Shown: positions 1-10,089, counted from the first letter of the stretch. The stretch: 64,000 bases of DNA from Snuella lapsa (GCF_039539345.1 NZ_BAABCY010000065.1:5046-69045); one strand, 5' to 3'. Made by a program: numbers and translations. Notes: a model not told the origin generated them from the letters alone.

Positions 1-2613
1 GTTTTGTAAAAACGCCGTGTATACTCCCGTATAAAAGTTAGGTTGCTGACTTACAGAAATGGTAGGTGTGGTAGCAGAACTTCCCACCAAATTACCATTT
101 TCCCCATTGGTAACTCTAAATTTTAAAGAGTTAATAAAATCAACATCTTTTAAGAAATTTTCGTTTTTAGCATTCCAGCTTAATCCCACTGACCACATGG
201 GGTTAAAACGCATGGCTTTATCTTCTACAATAAAGTTTGCACCATCTGACCGAGCACTACCAGTAACGGTATATTTATTATCATAGGTGTAGGCAGCATT
301 ACCAAAATAAGATACAAACCTTCTGTCGGATTGGCTAAAAAACCTGCCATCTAGTACACCACCTTGACCCCAAAGTGACTCCCATGATGTTACACTAGGT
401 ACTGCAAATTGATTAGTCTCCCTATTGAAGCCATAGGTGCGAATCCCACCAAGTCCCTTTGATGTTGACGAAATCCTTTCATAGCCTGCCAAGGCAGAGA
501 TGCCGTGTTTGTTAAAAGTTTTATCATAATTTAACAAAGTTCTAATTGTATAGCCAGTACTTTCAGAAGAACTACCATCTAAAATTGCACCTAGTGGAAC
601 ATTTGAAGGACCAATGGTGCCGGCAACAGGATCGTAGTTGGCTACCTCAGAACCATTGATTACTGCAAATTTTACCGTGGATGTTTCCGGACCTCTGTAG
701 ATTTCATTTTTAGTTTGAAATTTTTCGTATTGGTAACTGGGTTTAAACACCAAACCGTCTAAAAGTTTTATGTTAAGACCAACATTTATTCTATAATTGG
801 TGTGTTTTGATACACTTTCTGTACCCCTGGCATCTCTTAAGGGATTGTAGGTAATGTCATCATATGGTAAATCTACCACATTGTTGCCAAAATATTCTAA
901 ATATTTTGGGTCATAAATAGGGTGTTTTACATTGGCATAACTACCGTCTGCATTTATTAAATTTTGATAGGGAGACATATTTTGAACGGTACCAAAACCA
1001 ATACCCCTATTCTCATCACGAGAATTATCTAACATACCGTTAAAATTAAACGTGAGCCAATCACTAATCTTATATTGGTTATTTACGTTTATCAATATTT
1101 GTTCATTCTCGTCACCAATAAAGGCATTAACATTATCATTAAATAAGGCAGAAACACGTGTGCTGCTTCTATCTGATGAAGTGGATAGTGCCAAATTATA
1201 TTGGTTTTGTATAGGTGCTGTTAGCACATATTTTTCTATGTCATCAAAACTATTTATGCCCGATAACCTATTTATTTTGGTATTTAATTCGGCTTGAGTG
1301 ATGTGCCCATACCACGCATCGTAATACGCTCGAGCCCCTTGACTATAACTCCTTCCACTGCTAGCAACAATATTCCTATCAAATAAGGTCATAGCAGGAT
1401 GATTATTAGAGACAAAAAATATACTTTGTGTACCATGTCCTGTTGGCGTCCAAATAGTGCTTTCGAAATCTAGAGTAGTTTTAGAGTCAGCTCGAGTAAT
1501 GTTACGTTCTAAGTTCATTTTAGGTTTCATTTTAATAAACGAACTGAAGTTAATATTCATGCCCTTTCTAGAAGATTTTTTTGTTACTACAACAATAACA
1601 CCATTTCCTGCCCGTGCTCCCCAAATAGAAGCCGCTGCAGCATCCTTTAATATGGTTACACTTTCAATATCATTAGGGTTTATAGTATCAAATCCTCCTT
1701 GTATTGGGAATCCATCAACCACCACTAAGGGAGCTGTACTTGAATTTGGATCAATACTACCCACCCCTCTAATAACCACATCATTAATATCAATATTACC
1801 ATCAGCATCTTCAACCACCTGAATACCAGGGGCAATACCCTGTAACACAGATCCGATATTTTGTGTTGCTGTGTTTTGTATTTGTTCTTTTGGCACCACG
1901 TTAAATGCTCCTGTTGAGCGCTCCCTTGAGATTTTTTGGTAACCAGTTACTACTATTTCTTCCAATTCATTAACATCCTCCTTCAAAACAAAGTTATAAA
2001 CGGTTTCTCCCGATTTAACCATTGTTTGAGCTCTTTGAAATCCTATACCCGTTACGATTATAAAATCTCCAATGCTAACGTTTAGTTTAAATTTACCATC
2101 AAAATCTGTTGTAGTTCCCCTAATGACATTGCTATTGTCTTCTGTTGGAGCATCTGTAGTATAGACACTTAATCCCGCTATTGGCATACCATTTCTATCA
2201 ATAACCGTCCCACTTACTACAATTTCTTGAACATTGATGGGAATAGAATTTTTTCTTATGATAATAGTATTATCATTCTTAATGTCAAAATTAAAATCTC
2301 CTTGAGATAAACTTTGCGATAAAAGATGGTTTACACGTACAGACCCCTTTTTCAAACTTACTTTTGGGAAATCTTTAAACATGTCTGCCTTGTAGATAAA
2401 TGTAATATCGGTTTGATCCATTATAAGATCAAACACTTCATCTACACTTACTTCCTTGTTTTCATCAATTATAATTTTTACATTTTGTGAAAGGGTGCCG
2501 CTAGAAGTAAATCCAAAAACAGTAGCACAAAATAAGAATATAAATGACCTCATCATGTTTTGGAATATTTTTTTTCTAAAGAAGAAAAAAACCTTAGTTA
2601 GTTTAATTTTCAT
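1..2613 (-). CDS. SusC/RagA-type TonB-dependent outer-membrane receptor (partial, C-terminus beyond the left edge)
   Basis: An open minus-strand frame runs from an ATG at 2613 off the left edge, so about 871 codons are visible. In order one sees a signal peptide ending near ...SSGTLSQ, an STN-like signalling domain (about residues 45-115), a carboxypeptidase-D-like repeat with the motif GTTTDFDGKF, a TonB-box-like EEIVVTGYQ stretch, a plug with VLKDAAAASIWGARAGNGVI, and the start of the beta barrel. SusC proteins import large oligomers across the outer membrane with a SusD lipoprotein, powered by TonB. The N-terminal STN domain fits control by the FecR/ECF sigma pair just upstream. SusD would be expected beyond the left edge. 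The substrate cannot be told from the sequence. The plus-strand frames here are shadows. Confidence 0.93.
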   Translation of the reverse strand, partial: MKIKLTKVFFFFRKKIFQNMMRSFIFLFCATVFGFTSSGTLSQNVKIIIDENKEVSVDEVFDLIMDQTDITFIYKADMFKDFPKVSLKKGSVRVNHLLSQSLSQGDFNFDIKNDNTIIIRKNSIPINVQEIVVSGTVIDRNGMPIAGLSVYTTDAPTEDNSNVIRGTTTDFDGKFKLNVSIGDFIIVTGIGFQRAQTMVKSGETVYNFVLKEDVNELEEIVVTGYQKISRERSTGAFNVVPKEQIQNTATQNIGSVLQGIAPGIQVVEDADGNIDINDVVIRGVGSIDPNSSTAPLVVVDGFPIQGGFDTINPNDIESVTILKDAAAASIWGARAGNGVIVVVTKKSSRKGMNINFSSFIKMKPKMNLERNITRADSKTTLDFESTIWTPTGHGTQSIFFVSNNHPAMTLFDRNIVASSGRSYSQGARAYYDAWYGHITQAELNTKINRLSGINSFDDIEKYVLTAPIQNQYNLALSTSSDRSSTRVSALFNDNVNAFIGDENEQILINVNNQYKISDWLTFNFNGMLDNSRDENRGIGFGTVQNMSPYQNLINADGSYANVKHPIYDPKYLEYFGNNVVDLPYDDITYNPLRDARGTESVSKHTNYRINVGLNIKLLDGLVFKPSYQYEKFQTKNEIYRGPETSTVKFAVINGSEVANYDPVAGTIGPSNVPLGAILDGSSSESTGYTIRTLLNYDKTFNKHGISALAGYERISSTSKGLGGIRTYGFNRETNQFAVPSVTSWESLWGQGGVLDGRFFSQSDRRFVSYFGNAAYTYDNKYTVTGSARSDGANFIVEDKAMRFNPMWSVGLSWNAKNENFLKDVDFINSLKFRVTNGENGNLVGSSATTPTISVSQQPNFYTGVYTAFLQN

Positions 2614-2626
2614 AAATTTGTGTATT

Positions 2627-2711
2627 ATTAGTTAGTTAAAGATTAATTAATAATTTCTTATAAAGGGATTTAAGTCTTATACTTTGGACGGTCTTAGACT
2701 ATCCCTTTTTT
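2627..2711 (+). ncRNA. candidate cis-antisense RNA opposite the susC leader (locus 1)
   Basis: The plus strand carries a perfect TAnnTTTG promoter box at 2613-2620, overlapping the complement of the susC start codon. A hairpin follows: arms 2662-2669 and 2701-2708 (AAAGGGAT/ATCCCTTT) with an inner AGTCT/AGACT stem at 2673-2677 and 2696-2700, then a T run to 2713. No plus-strand gene ends here. An RNA of roughly 85 nt would be complementary to the susC leader. Known precedent: DonS-type cis-antisense RNAs between anti-sigma and susC genes in Bacteroides. The -33 element is weak and expression is inferred, not seen. Confidence 0.45.
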
Positions 2712-3881
2712 TTATTTAATTATAATTTGGTTGTCCTTTATTTCATAGTCATTGATATGGTTTTGGTTTTTTATTAAAATTAGAATCTCCTCAATGTTTT
2801 GGTTTTTGCTTAACTGCCCCTTAAATTTTACATTTTCGACATCACTATTTTCAAAAACAATGTCTACATCATACCACCTGGACAATACTTTTGAAATATC
2901 TTTTAGAGAATTATATTTAAATGAAAAAACGCCTCTCATCCATGCAGTTACAGAGTTAATATCTGCTTCAACAATATTTATAGCTTTTTCATTAGAACTT
3001 AAGCGAATAATCGATTGCTGTCCAGGTTGCAGGATGGCATTATCATCAACACCATTACTTACATTAACTTTCCCTTCTATCAAAGTACTAGTAATAGTTT
3101 CATCATCTTGGTAGGCCTTAATGTTAAATTCTGTTCCCAAGACTTCAATTTCTTGAAGCAATGATTTAACTACAAAATTAGCCCCCTCATGGTTCGTACT
3201 AGGAGATACGTCAAAATAAGCCTCTCCATAAATTAGCTCTACAGTTCTGCTTTGCCCCTTAATAAATGCCACAGGGTATTTGAGTTTTGAATCGGAATTC
3301 AACCATACTTTTGTACCATCATTCAAAACAATGGAATGGGTTCCTCCTCTGGGTATGGTTAAATAATTGTATTTAATTTCAGGAGAAGATTTTTCAACAG
3401 AAACATTATTATATATTACCTCTTCACCATTACTAGTTAATTTATCTGTTGTAAAATTCTGCCCTTTTTCCAGAACAATGTTTGATCCATCTTCTAAAGT
3501 AAGGGTGGCTTTTGCAGTACCAATTTTAATATTGTTATCAATAATCTTGTTATCTAATGGCGTAATAATGTTGTCCGTTTTCTTAACAAGAAGTGGAATT
3601 GACAATAAAAGTATAATTGATGCAACTGCAGCATATTTTAAATAACCTAAATAGGATTTTTTCTGCTTGATTTTAGCGTTTATTGTACGCCAAACAATTT
3701 CCTTTTCAATTAAATTAACACGTTTTGATTGCTCTAAAACATAATTTATATCAACATACTCTTGAAAAAGGACTTTATTTTTGTCATTTTCAAGCCATAG
3801 TTTAAGCCTTCGCAATTCAGCATTTGTTATATTATTTGCAAAGAATTTAGTGATCAATATTTCAATTTCCTGTTCAATCAT
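2712..3881 (-). CDS. FecR-family anti-sigma factor (locus 1)
   Basis: 389 aa. An N-terminal cytoplasmic segment of about 80 residues should bind the sigma factor. One membrane helix follows (about 81-100, YAAVASIILLLSIPLL), then a periplasmic FecR domain with the family signature region YLTIPRGGTHSIVLNDGT and YGEAYFDV, and a C-terminal DUF4974-like segment. The family holds an ECF sigma factor inactive until the STN domain of the partner receptor reports substrate. It is divergent from the sigma gene at 3976 and upstream of the susC gene ending at the left edge, so the three form one trans-envelope switch. Start is an ATG. Ordinary length for the family. Confidence 0.95.
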   Translation of the reverse strand: MIEQEIEILITKFFANNITNAELRRLKLWLENDKNKVLFQEYVDINYVLEQSKRVNLIEKEIVWRTINAKIKQKKSYLGYLKYAAVASIILLLSIPLLVKKTDNIITPLDNKIIDNNIKIGTAKATLTLEDGSNIVLEKGQNFTTDKLTSNGEEVIYNNVSVEKSSPEIKYNYLTIPRGGTHSIVLNDGTKVWLNSDSKLKYPVAFIKGQSRTVELIYGEAYFDVSPSTNHEGANFVVKSLLQEIEVLGTEFNIKAYQDDETITSTLIEGKVNVSNGVDDNAILQPGQQSIIRLSSNEKAINIVEADINSVTAWMRGVFSFKYNSLKDISKVLSRWYDVDIVFENSDVENVKFKGQLSKNQNIEEILILIKNQNHINDYEIKDNQIIIK

Positions 3882-3975
3882 TTTTTAAAATCTTATTAGT
3901 ATTACGCAACTATTATTAAATACCCTTATCTCTTATGATTTTTTTTTATAGATTTACTTTTATCATAATTGATTA

Positions 3976-4587
3976 ATGCACAGTTTAGGAAAAGATATAA
4001 AAATATTGGAAAATAAAATTAAAAGTGGAGATGAATCTGCTTTTAAGGAATTATTTGATTTGTATTATGATAGGTTATTTGGTTATATCAATGGATATAC
4101 CAATGATACTGCGTTAACACAGGACATTGTTCAAGAAGCTTTTATTAAATTATGGAATATTAGAGATTCTCTTGTAGAAGGCAAATCTGCTGTAGGTCTA
4201 TTATATAAAATCGCACATAATATTTTTATTGATCTATGTAGAAAAGATAAGCAGGAATATAAGATGCTAGATGTTCTCGCTTATAAAAAAATTCAACAAT
4301 TAGCAGACAACAATGAAGATGTAAAAGAAGCTAGAATTGAACAAATGATGATGGCCATAGAAAGTTTGCCTCCAAGGTGTAAGGAAATTTTTAAAATGAG
4401 CAAGATGCAGGGTATTAAATACTCTGAAATTGCAGAGACATTGAGTATATCTGTTAAAACTGTTGAAGTTCAAATGGGAAAGGCCTTTTCTATTATCAGG
4501 AAAAAGGTAAAAAACAGTAATGTTTTTATGTTATTTATAAATATGATTTATAAAAGAAAAGTAAAGAAAGTTTTAAAAGCCAATTAA
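3976..4587 (+). CDS. ECF RNA polymerase sigma factor (FecI/RpoE-like, locus 1)
   Basis: 203 aa. Sigma region 2 includes TQDIVQEAFIKLW (core binding and -10 recognition). Region 4 is a helix-turn-helix, MQGIKYSEIAETLSISVKTVEVQMGKAF. It is transcribed away from the fecR gene across a 94-base gap, the usual arrangement for Bacteroidota PUL sigma/anti-sigma pairs. The likely targets are the adjacent susC gene and whatever follows beyond the left edge. A strong hairpin terminator overlaps the stop codon. Confidence 0.95.
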   Translation: MHSLGKDIKILENKIKSGDESAFKELFDLYYDRLFGYINGYTNDTALTQDIVQEAFIKLWNIRDSLVEGKSAVGLLYKIAHNIFIDLCRKDKQEYKMLDVLAYKKIQQLADNNEDVKEARIEQMMMAIESLPPRCKEIFKMSKMQGIKYSEIAETLSISVKTVEVQMGKAFSIIRKKVKNSNVFMLFINMIYKRKVKKVLKAN

Positions 4588-4608
4588 GTAATCTTAATTG
4601 GCTTTTTT
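4575..4608 (+). terminator. bidirectional intrinsic terminator
   Basis: Arms 4575-4588 and 4593-4606 (core GCCAATTAAG/CTTAATTGGC) with a 4-nt loop and a T run. It sits at the end of the ECF sigma gene and a few bases from the 3' end of the convergent S9 peptidase. The A run before and the T run after allow it to act on both strands. Confidence 0.85.
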
Positions 4609-4613
4609 TAAAA

Positions 4614-7376
4614 TTATAGCGTTTTGTTTTTTAAGCGTCTTTGTTGTTCAGCATAAGGAATGCCTTTAACAATCCAATCTTCAGCTTTTTCCCCTTTTAG
4701 GAAGTATCCAAACCATTTTAAAATGCGTTGTTGATAATCGATTCTATTTTTATCATTCTTTAAACCGTGCCCTTCTTTGGCATATACCAATAAAACAAAC
4801 GGTTTGGCGGCTCTTCTGGCAGCATTATAATATTCAATACCCTGAGCCCAATTTACATTTTGGTCATTATCGCCAACTTCAAATAAAATAGGGGTGTTTA
4901 ATTTTTCTATTTGCATAACAGACGAGTTTTTAATATAGTTTTCTGGAGAAACCCAAGGTGCAGTAGCCATGCGCTCTTGTCCTACTTCAAAGTGGTCATT
5001 TTCGGGTCGACCACCAAAAGCAGGGGTTATAGCTAAATTCATACTAATTAAATTGGTTAAACCAGCTCCAGCTACACTGGCAGCAAAAATATTGGTTTGC
5101 GTGGGCACATAACCCGCTTGATAACCTCCCCACGAATGACCAATTAATCCTATTTTTTTGGGATCAACATCACCTAAATCAAGAACAGAAGCAACTGCAT
5201 TTTCTAAGGTTTTTACTGAAGAAACCCCAGGATTGCCTGCTATAAAATCAATATCTGGATTAAGTACAAAATATCCATTTTGCGTCCAAACGGTGGTATT
5301 ATAATAATCGGTTTTAGATGGTGTTTTATACCTATGTAATCCTCTTGATAGTTTCTCATAGATATAGGTTATCATTGGATATTTCTTCCCTTTAGTATAG
5401 TCCGCAGGATAGTACAAAATACCTTGAGCTTCTTTTCCCAATGCATTTTTATAGGAAATTAATTCGGCTTTACTCCAAGCGTAATCTTTTTGAAAAGGAT
5501 TTGTATTGCTTATTTGTAAGGTATTTGCAAAAGAACCGTTGGTTAGAAAGACATTTGGTGATTGCTCATACGATTGTTTCACAAAAATCATTTTATTTGT
5601 ATACTTAGCTTTTGTTAGCCTAGCGTTTGAAACATCTTCATATAATAATGTTTTTATGCCTTTACCTATTACTCCAGATGCAAACCCTGTTTTTTTGGTG
5701 TATTTCCCAAACAACGAAAAATAAACTATGTTTTTTGTATCTATATATTGTTGATCCTGATCTAAAACCAGAATCCTATAAACAATATTCTCTTCTTTAC
5801 CGTTTGTTATTCTCCTTATATCACCATTATTTGTATAGACTTGCCATACATCAAACTCCGAATAGATAAAGAATGATTTACTGTCCTTACTCCAACCAGC
5901 GAAACCATATGCTGCCTTTTGGGGTAAAGGATGATCATCATCAAAATTTATAAAGGTAGCATTAATGTTTTTAGTTAAGTTTTTGGAATTACTTGAGTTA
6001 ATATCAAATAAGTATAAATGGTTATCATTTAAATAAACAAAAAACCTATTATTGGGACTAACATCCCATGTCTTGGAAATATTTTTGAGTACTTTGGCCC
6101 TTGAACCAGTAAGAACGTTTACTGTGTAAGCATCATAAGCAGGCCTTCCAAACATGGCATCAAAGTCGTACGGCGTCCCATCTAAACCTAACATAACTTG
6201 ATTGTTTTGTTGAATTTTTACATCTTCAACTAAAGAATCGCTAAGTTGAACAAATGTATTTTTGTCTACATGCCAAACCGCATTTTGAGGACTTTCAATA
6301 TCTTTCATTCTGCTCCTCTTTTGTGCTGGAATAATTACAACATCCTTACTGTTCCATATTTCAAGGTCTGGCGATTCAATTCCATTTATGTCTTTTAGTG
6401 TTGAATCTCTTTCTTTTATATCATTAGGCACATTCTTCTTGTTCCAACTGAAAATCTTAAAAAAGATACTACTCCCATTATCTGAAATTGAGATTCTATC
6501 GGATAGAATTCTAGTTTCCAGAGGGAAGTTTTCAAAATCATTTTGACTAAAGATATGTAAAGAACTTTTCTTAGTTTCTAAATCTTTCCAAATCAATAAT
6601 TCAAAAGAATGCTCTTCATAATCTTTGTTTTCTACTTTTCTTCTAACAAATAAATTGTTGTTTTTTTCAAACCACATTAAATTAGAATACTCTACTTGAT
6701 GTTGATCCAATACATTTAAAGTCTTTTTTATGGCATCGTACAATTGAATACTGTTCCCTTTTTTATCAGAAGTTTCAATATTCATTGCCAATATCTCAGT
6801 TTCAGGATGCCATTTAAAATCCTTTACATTTCCAAATACAACATCCTTTTGTGTGTTTAGATTTTTTAGAATTAAAGTTTGATTTTTGTCCTTTTCCCTT
6901 TTTATTGCAAGGAATTTACCAGAGTTACTAAATTTAAAATCAACGAAATCTTCTAATAAAATTGAATCGTTAGTATGCAGATTAATTAGGGATGTTTTAT
7001 TGGGCTCTTTATTCTTTTGCTTTTCTTTTTCTATACGTTTAGCTTCTTTTCCAGTTGGGACATGACTGTATGAAAACCATTTACTGCTTTCTGTATCTGA
7101 AAACATACTGCTTGCGGTATTATTAAATTTTCTGGTGCTCTCTGTAATAGTATTATATAGAAAAGTTGCCTTGTCTCCATGATTAGTGTTTACCTGATAT
7201 TTTATCCAGTTTCCATCGTTAGATATTGCATAATTGGTTAAACTCTCCCATTTCCCATAGTCTTTTGGAAATACTAATTTTAAAGAATCTTGAGCATTAA
7301 TAGATGAAATAAAAAAAGAAAAACACACACAACAAAGGTGAATTAAATTAGGCCTTTTAAAAATAGTTTTATACAT
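4614..7376 (-). CDS. secreted S9-family prolyl oligopeptidase-type peptidase
   Basis: 920 aa with an N-terminal signal peptide ending around INA. The first two thirds have the low-similarity beta-propeller look of DPP/acylaminoacyl peptidases. The C-terminal alpha/beta-hydrolase domain carries the triad: nucleophile Ser748 in GHSWGG, Asp838 in DNDQNV and His870 in EGHGL. S9 enzymes cleave short peptides, often next to proline, in the periplasm or at the cell surface. It is the last gene of a minus-strand run with a lipoprotein and two TlpA-like proteins, and it ends at the shared terminator with the ECF sigma gene. The group may degrade imported peptides, but that is inference. Confidence 0.92.
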   Translation of the reverse strand: MYKTIFKRPNLIHLCCVCFSFFISSINAQDSLKLVFPKDYGKWESLTNYAISNDGNWIKYQVNTNHGDKATFLYNTITESTRKFNNTASSMFSDTESSKWFSYSHVPTGKEAKRIEKEKQKNKEPNKTSLINLHTNDSILLEDFVDFKFSNSGKFLAIKREKDKNQTLILKNLNTQKDVVFGNVKDFKWHPETEILAMNIETSDKKGNSIQLYDAIKKTLNVLDQHQVEYSNLMWFEKNNNLFVRRKVENKDYEEHSFELLIWKDLETKKSSLHIFSQNDFENFPLETRILSDRISISDNGSSIFFKIFSWNKKNVPNDIKERDSTLKDINGIESPDLEIWNSKDVVIIPAQKRSRMKDIESPQNAVWHVDKNTFVQLSDSLVEDVKIQQNNQVMLGLDGTPYDFDAMFGRPAYDAYTVNVLTGSRAKVLKNISKTWDVSPNNRFFVYLNDNHLYLFDINSSNSKNLTKNINATFINFDDDHPLPQKAAYGFAGWSKDSKSFFIYSEFDVWQVYTNNGDIRRITNGKEENIVYRILVLDQDQQYIDTKNIVYFSLFGKYTKKTGFASGVIGKGIKTLLYEDVSNARLTKAKYTNKMIFVKQSYEQSPNVFLTNGSFANTLQISNTNPFQKDYAWSKAELISYKNALGKEAQGILYYPADYTKGKKYPMITYIYEKLSRGLHRYKTPSKTDYYNTTVWTQNGYFVLNPDIDFIAGNPGVSSVKTLENAVASVLDLGDVDPKKIGLIGHSWGGYQAGYVPTQTNIFAASVAGAGLTNLISMNLAITPAFGGRPENDHFEVGQERMATAPWVSPENYIKNSSVMQIEKLNTPILFEVGDNDQNVNWAQGIEYYNAARRAAKPFVLLVYAKEGHGLKNDKNRIDYQQRILKWFGYFLKGEKAEDWIVKGIPYAEQQRRLKNKTL

Positions 7377-7551
7377 GATTGCAGATTTATTAATAAAGTC
7401 TTAAAGGTTTTGGGTTTGACAAAGAAAACTCAAACACTTAAAACAGATTAGGATTAGTCTAAGATTCTTTTTTTTAATTTTGATAAAACAAACTTATCAC
7501 ATAAAAAAAGATTGTTTTCATGTTTTAGTATTAATCTTGTTTGCTAAATAA

Positions 7552-7578
7552 AAAACTCCTAAAATAATTAGGAGTTTT
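7552..7578 (-). terminator. intrinsic terminator after the 321-aa lipoprotein gene
   Basis: Inverted repeat AAAACTCCTAA...TTAGGAGTTTT at 7552-7578, followed on the minus strand by more Ts. It lies about 20 bases after the stop codon at 7599, so the peptidase downstream probably has its own promoter in the 7377-7550 gap. Confidence 0.75.
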
Positions 7579-7598
7579 CTAGATACTTAATATTTTTA

Positions 7599-8564
7599 TT
7601 ATCTTTCTGTAGAATAGATATTTGTAGGCCAATCTAGACCATCCGTTCTTGTAAATCTTATTGTACCTGTTTCGTCATAAGCATCAGAATATGAATACCA
7701 AAACTCAATGTCCATTGAAGAACCATTGATGTTAGAAATAGTCCAATGTTCCGAGGATTTACCTTCCACGTAAGTTTCTCCAGATAAAAAGTCAAAATAT
7801 ATTTTTCCTGAGGTACCATATTTATAGTCCCATAAAAGGTTTGACATACTATAAACCTGATTACCCAAATGCGCTATATTTACAGATCCTGTTTTACCAA
7901 CATAAACACCTCCCCAATTTGCAGCACCTCCGCTCACTACTATCCATTCAAAATCAAACGTGCCTTCCCAAACAGGTGGTGCATAGTCCTCAACTTTCAC
8001 CTTCATGCCATAGCGATTCCCCTCACGTAGCGTTGTTCTTGAATCTAGTGTTGAGCCATCTTTGGCTGTAATTACCCAATATAAAAGAAAGATATCTCCT
8101 TCCCTTGCTAAAGAAGAAGACCTTGAATTTTTAAAATTACTCAAAAACAACCCATAGGCATCATCTGCATCAATAGATAATGTAAATTCTTCAGAATCAT
8201 TGATACTTTTTGAGCCAATCATTTTACCTGTAGTATCGAAAGGAGCTGTATAATTAAAACCTTCCTTTTCTTCAACCGTCAAGTAAAAATCTACTTTCGA
8301 GAAATCGCTTCCACTTAATGGCGACATTATGGTCATATCCAACTCTACCGTTTTGTTACCCCAATATTCTTCATTTGTTAACAGATCCTTATACCAAATA
8401 AAAGTATCTTTATCTTCCTGTGGTGTTACTCTTAGCCTTGTTTTTGCCTGCCAATTTGTTAGTGGATCCTCAATTATTTCATCTTCACTACTAGAAGTGC
8501 ATGATTGAAAAAAAACAATAATACTAAAAAGTAATGTGTATTTAAAAAACGTCTTTTTTTTCAT
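7599..8564 (-). CDS. predicted lipoprotein of unknown function
   Basis: 321 aa. A short signal peptide ends in a lipobox (FFQSC), so it is probably lipid-anchored. No catalytic motif was recognised. The body is rich in aromatic residues, Gly and Ser, in a pattern suggesting beta-sheet modules; two stretches (residues about 60-200 and 215-320) look like separate folds. It lies between a TlpA-like gene (129 bases upstream) and the S9 peptidase. The sequence just upstream of its ATG, CTAACTAATAA, resembles that before the susC gene ending at the left edge. I do not recognise a family; a ligand-binding surface lipoprotein is a guess. Confidence 0.75.
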   Translation of the reverse strand: MKKKTFFKYTLLFSIIVFFQSCTSSSEDEIIEDPLTNWQAKTRLRVTPQEDKDTFIWYKDLLTNEEYWGNKTVELDMTIMSPLSGSDFSKVDFYLTVEEKEGFNYTAPFDTTGKMIGSKSINDSEEFTLSIDADDAYGLFLSNFKNSRSSSLAREGDIFLLYWVITAKDGSTLDSRTTLREGNRYGMKVKVEDYAPPVWEGTFDFEWIVVSGGAANWGGVYVGKTGSVNIAHLGNQVYSMSNLLWDYKYGTSGKIYFDFLSGETYVEGKSSEHWTISNINGSSMDIEFWYSYSDAYDETGTIRFTRTDGLDWPTNIYSTER

Positions 8565-8693
8565 AATAATGTTATTAGTTAGTTTAAATTGTAAAATGTT
8601 TATAAGGAGTAGATTCTAATTAAAGGTTATATCTTTAATACGTGGTTTTATAAAAAACCCTTACTGTATACATGAAATTTTTAGAACTATAAA

Positions 8694-10067
8694 TTAAATA
8701 CTATGCTCGTTGAACAAATCAATTAATCTTTCTTGAGATGGTGCTGGAGCACTTGAGTCTATAATTTTCCCGTCTGGATCTAATAAAATAAATCTAGGAA
8801 TTGCATTGATTGAGTAACTTTTTATAAAATCTGATTTAAATTGTTTGTCTGCTAATAACTGAACTCCAATCATTTGTTTATCCTCTATCATTTGCTTCCA
8901 TGCATCATGGTCTTTTTCTTTGTCAACAGAAATACTAATAAACTCTATGTTCTTATTATGGTATTTCTTTTCAATCTTTTCTAAATAGGGGATTTCACTT
9001 TTACAGGGGCCACACCAAGTTGCCCAAACATCGATGTACACATATTTCCCTTTAAAATCACTTAATGACGAAGTTCCACCATCATTGTTTTCGTAATCTT
9101 TAAATTCTGGTGAAGGCATTCCTTTAGCAACAATTTTTGCTCTTTCGTATAAGTTTGTTATGATCTCTTGATGGTTTTTATCTGTAGAAAGATTCATGAA
9201 CTCGTTATAATATGTATCCAACTCGGTTACATATTTAATGTTCTTATTTGCATTATCAAACGCTAAAAAGTTTTTTATATCTTGATTTTCTATTTTTGAA
9301 ATTGTCCTTATATAAGCTAAACTTAGACTAATAGTATCTTCTTCGGCTAAATTTTCAGATAATTTAAAATAGTGTGTAGTTAAGAAGTTTTTATAGTCTT
9401 CAGAAATCTTCAAATCTTCAAATATTGAATAGTCAATTTCAGACAACCCTTTTTTGAGATTGTAATTGAATTGTTCTAAAACTTTAAAATCAGATTTATT
9501 GGTATAGTACTTATGGTAATTTTCGTAAAGCTTCAATTTCCTCAAAAAGGAATAATTAACAAGCCTTTTTTGCTGTGACTTAAAATTGACACTAGAGCTT
9601 AATAAGTTTATTTTGTCCTCTAGTTTAAGTTTTATTGCCTCAAATTTATTTAAAAATTCTACTTCACTTAATTTATACACTTCTGATGCTTCATTTTTAA
9701 TCCGATTACTAATATTTGCCTTTATGTCTAAATATTTACATGCATCGGCAGCACTTCCTGAAAACGACAACGTATTTTTATAATCTTTGGCATCGTAGGT
9801 AACAACTAAATGTTCACCATTTTCAACGTATAGGTCTGTAAGGTTGTTATTTGTATCATATATTACTAAATACTTTTTTCCCTCCTCAACGTTCAAGGTA
9901 TCCAAAAAACTTCCATCTTCATTTAGCTTAATTAAAGTTTCGCCTAAATAAATTTCTTTTCTATCCAGATTCTTAATTAGCCCATTAACAACTGCGTAAT
10001 CTATATTTTCTTTTTTGCAGGATAAAATTATAATGGCTATTAATAGTAAGGTTATAACTTTTTTCAT
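8694..10067 (-). CDS. TlpA-like thioredoxin-fold lipoprotein (paralogue 1)
   Basis: 457 aa. The lipoprotein signal ends at ILSC. Residues about 25-100 resemble the DUF4369-type N-terminal beta domain seen in Bacteroidota TlpA proteins. A helical middle follows, then a C-terminal AhpC/TSA-thioredoxin domain with the active site Cys352-Gly-Pro-Cys355 in WATWCGPCK and the cis-Pro segment INAIPRF. The family reduces disulfides in the periplasm. It is a tandem copy of the gene at 10090: same length, same CxxC position, 22 bases apart, clearly co-transcribed. Confidence 0.92.
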   Translation of the reverse strand: MKKVITLLLIAIIILSCKKENIDYAVVNGLIKNLDRKEIYLGETLIKLNEDGSFLDTLNVEEGKKYLVIYDTNNNLTDLYVENGEHLVVTYDAKDYKNTLSFSGSAADACKYLDIKANISNRIKNEASEVYKLSEVEFLNKFEAIKLKLEDKINLLSSSVNFKSQQKRLVNYSFLRKLKLYENYHKYYTNKSDFKVLEQFNYNLKKGLSEIDYSIFEDLKISEDYKNFLTTHYFKLSENLAEEDTISLSLAYIRTISKIENQDIKNFLAFDNANKNIKYVTELDTYYNEFMNLSTDKNHQEIITNLYERAKIVAKGMPSPEFKDYENNDGGTSSLSDFKGKYVYIDVWATWCGPCKSEIPYLEKIEKKYHNKNIEFISISVDKEKDHDAWKQMIEDKQMIGVQLLADKQFKSDFIKSYSINAIPRFILLDPDGKIIDSSAPAPSQERLIDLFNEHSI

Positions 10068-10089
10068 AACTTTTTAGAATTAATCTATA

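Noticed and set aside
59..1822. Several plus-strand frames of 75-121 codons at the left end
   Set aside because: They lie fully inside the minus-strand SusC receptor frame, which shows clear domain motifs throughout. They have no recognisable motif or start signal.
2692..7461. Shared 10-mer TCTTAGACTA at 2692-2701 and, reversed, at 7452-7461
   Set aside because: Only 10 bp match without further similarity around them. In one place it is part of a hairpin arm. Chance is likely.
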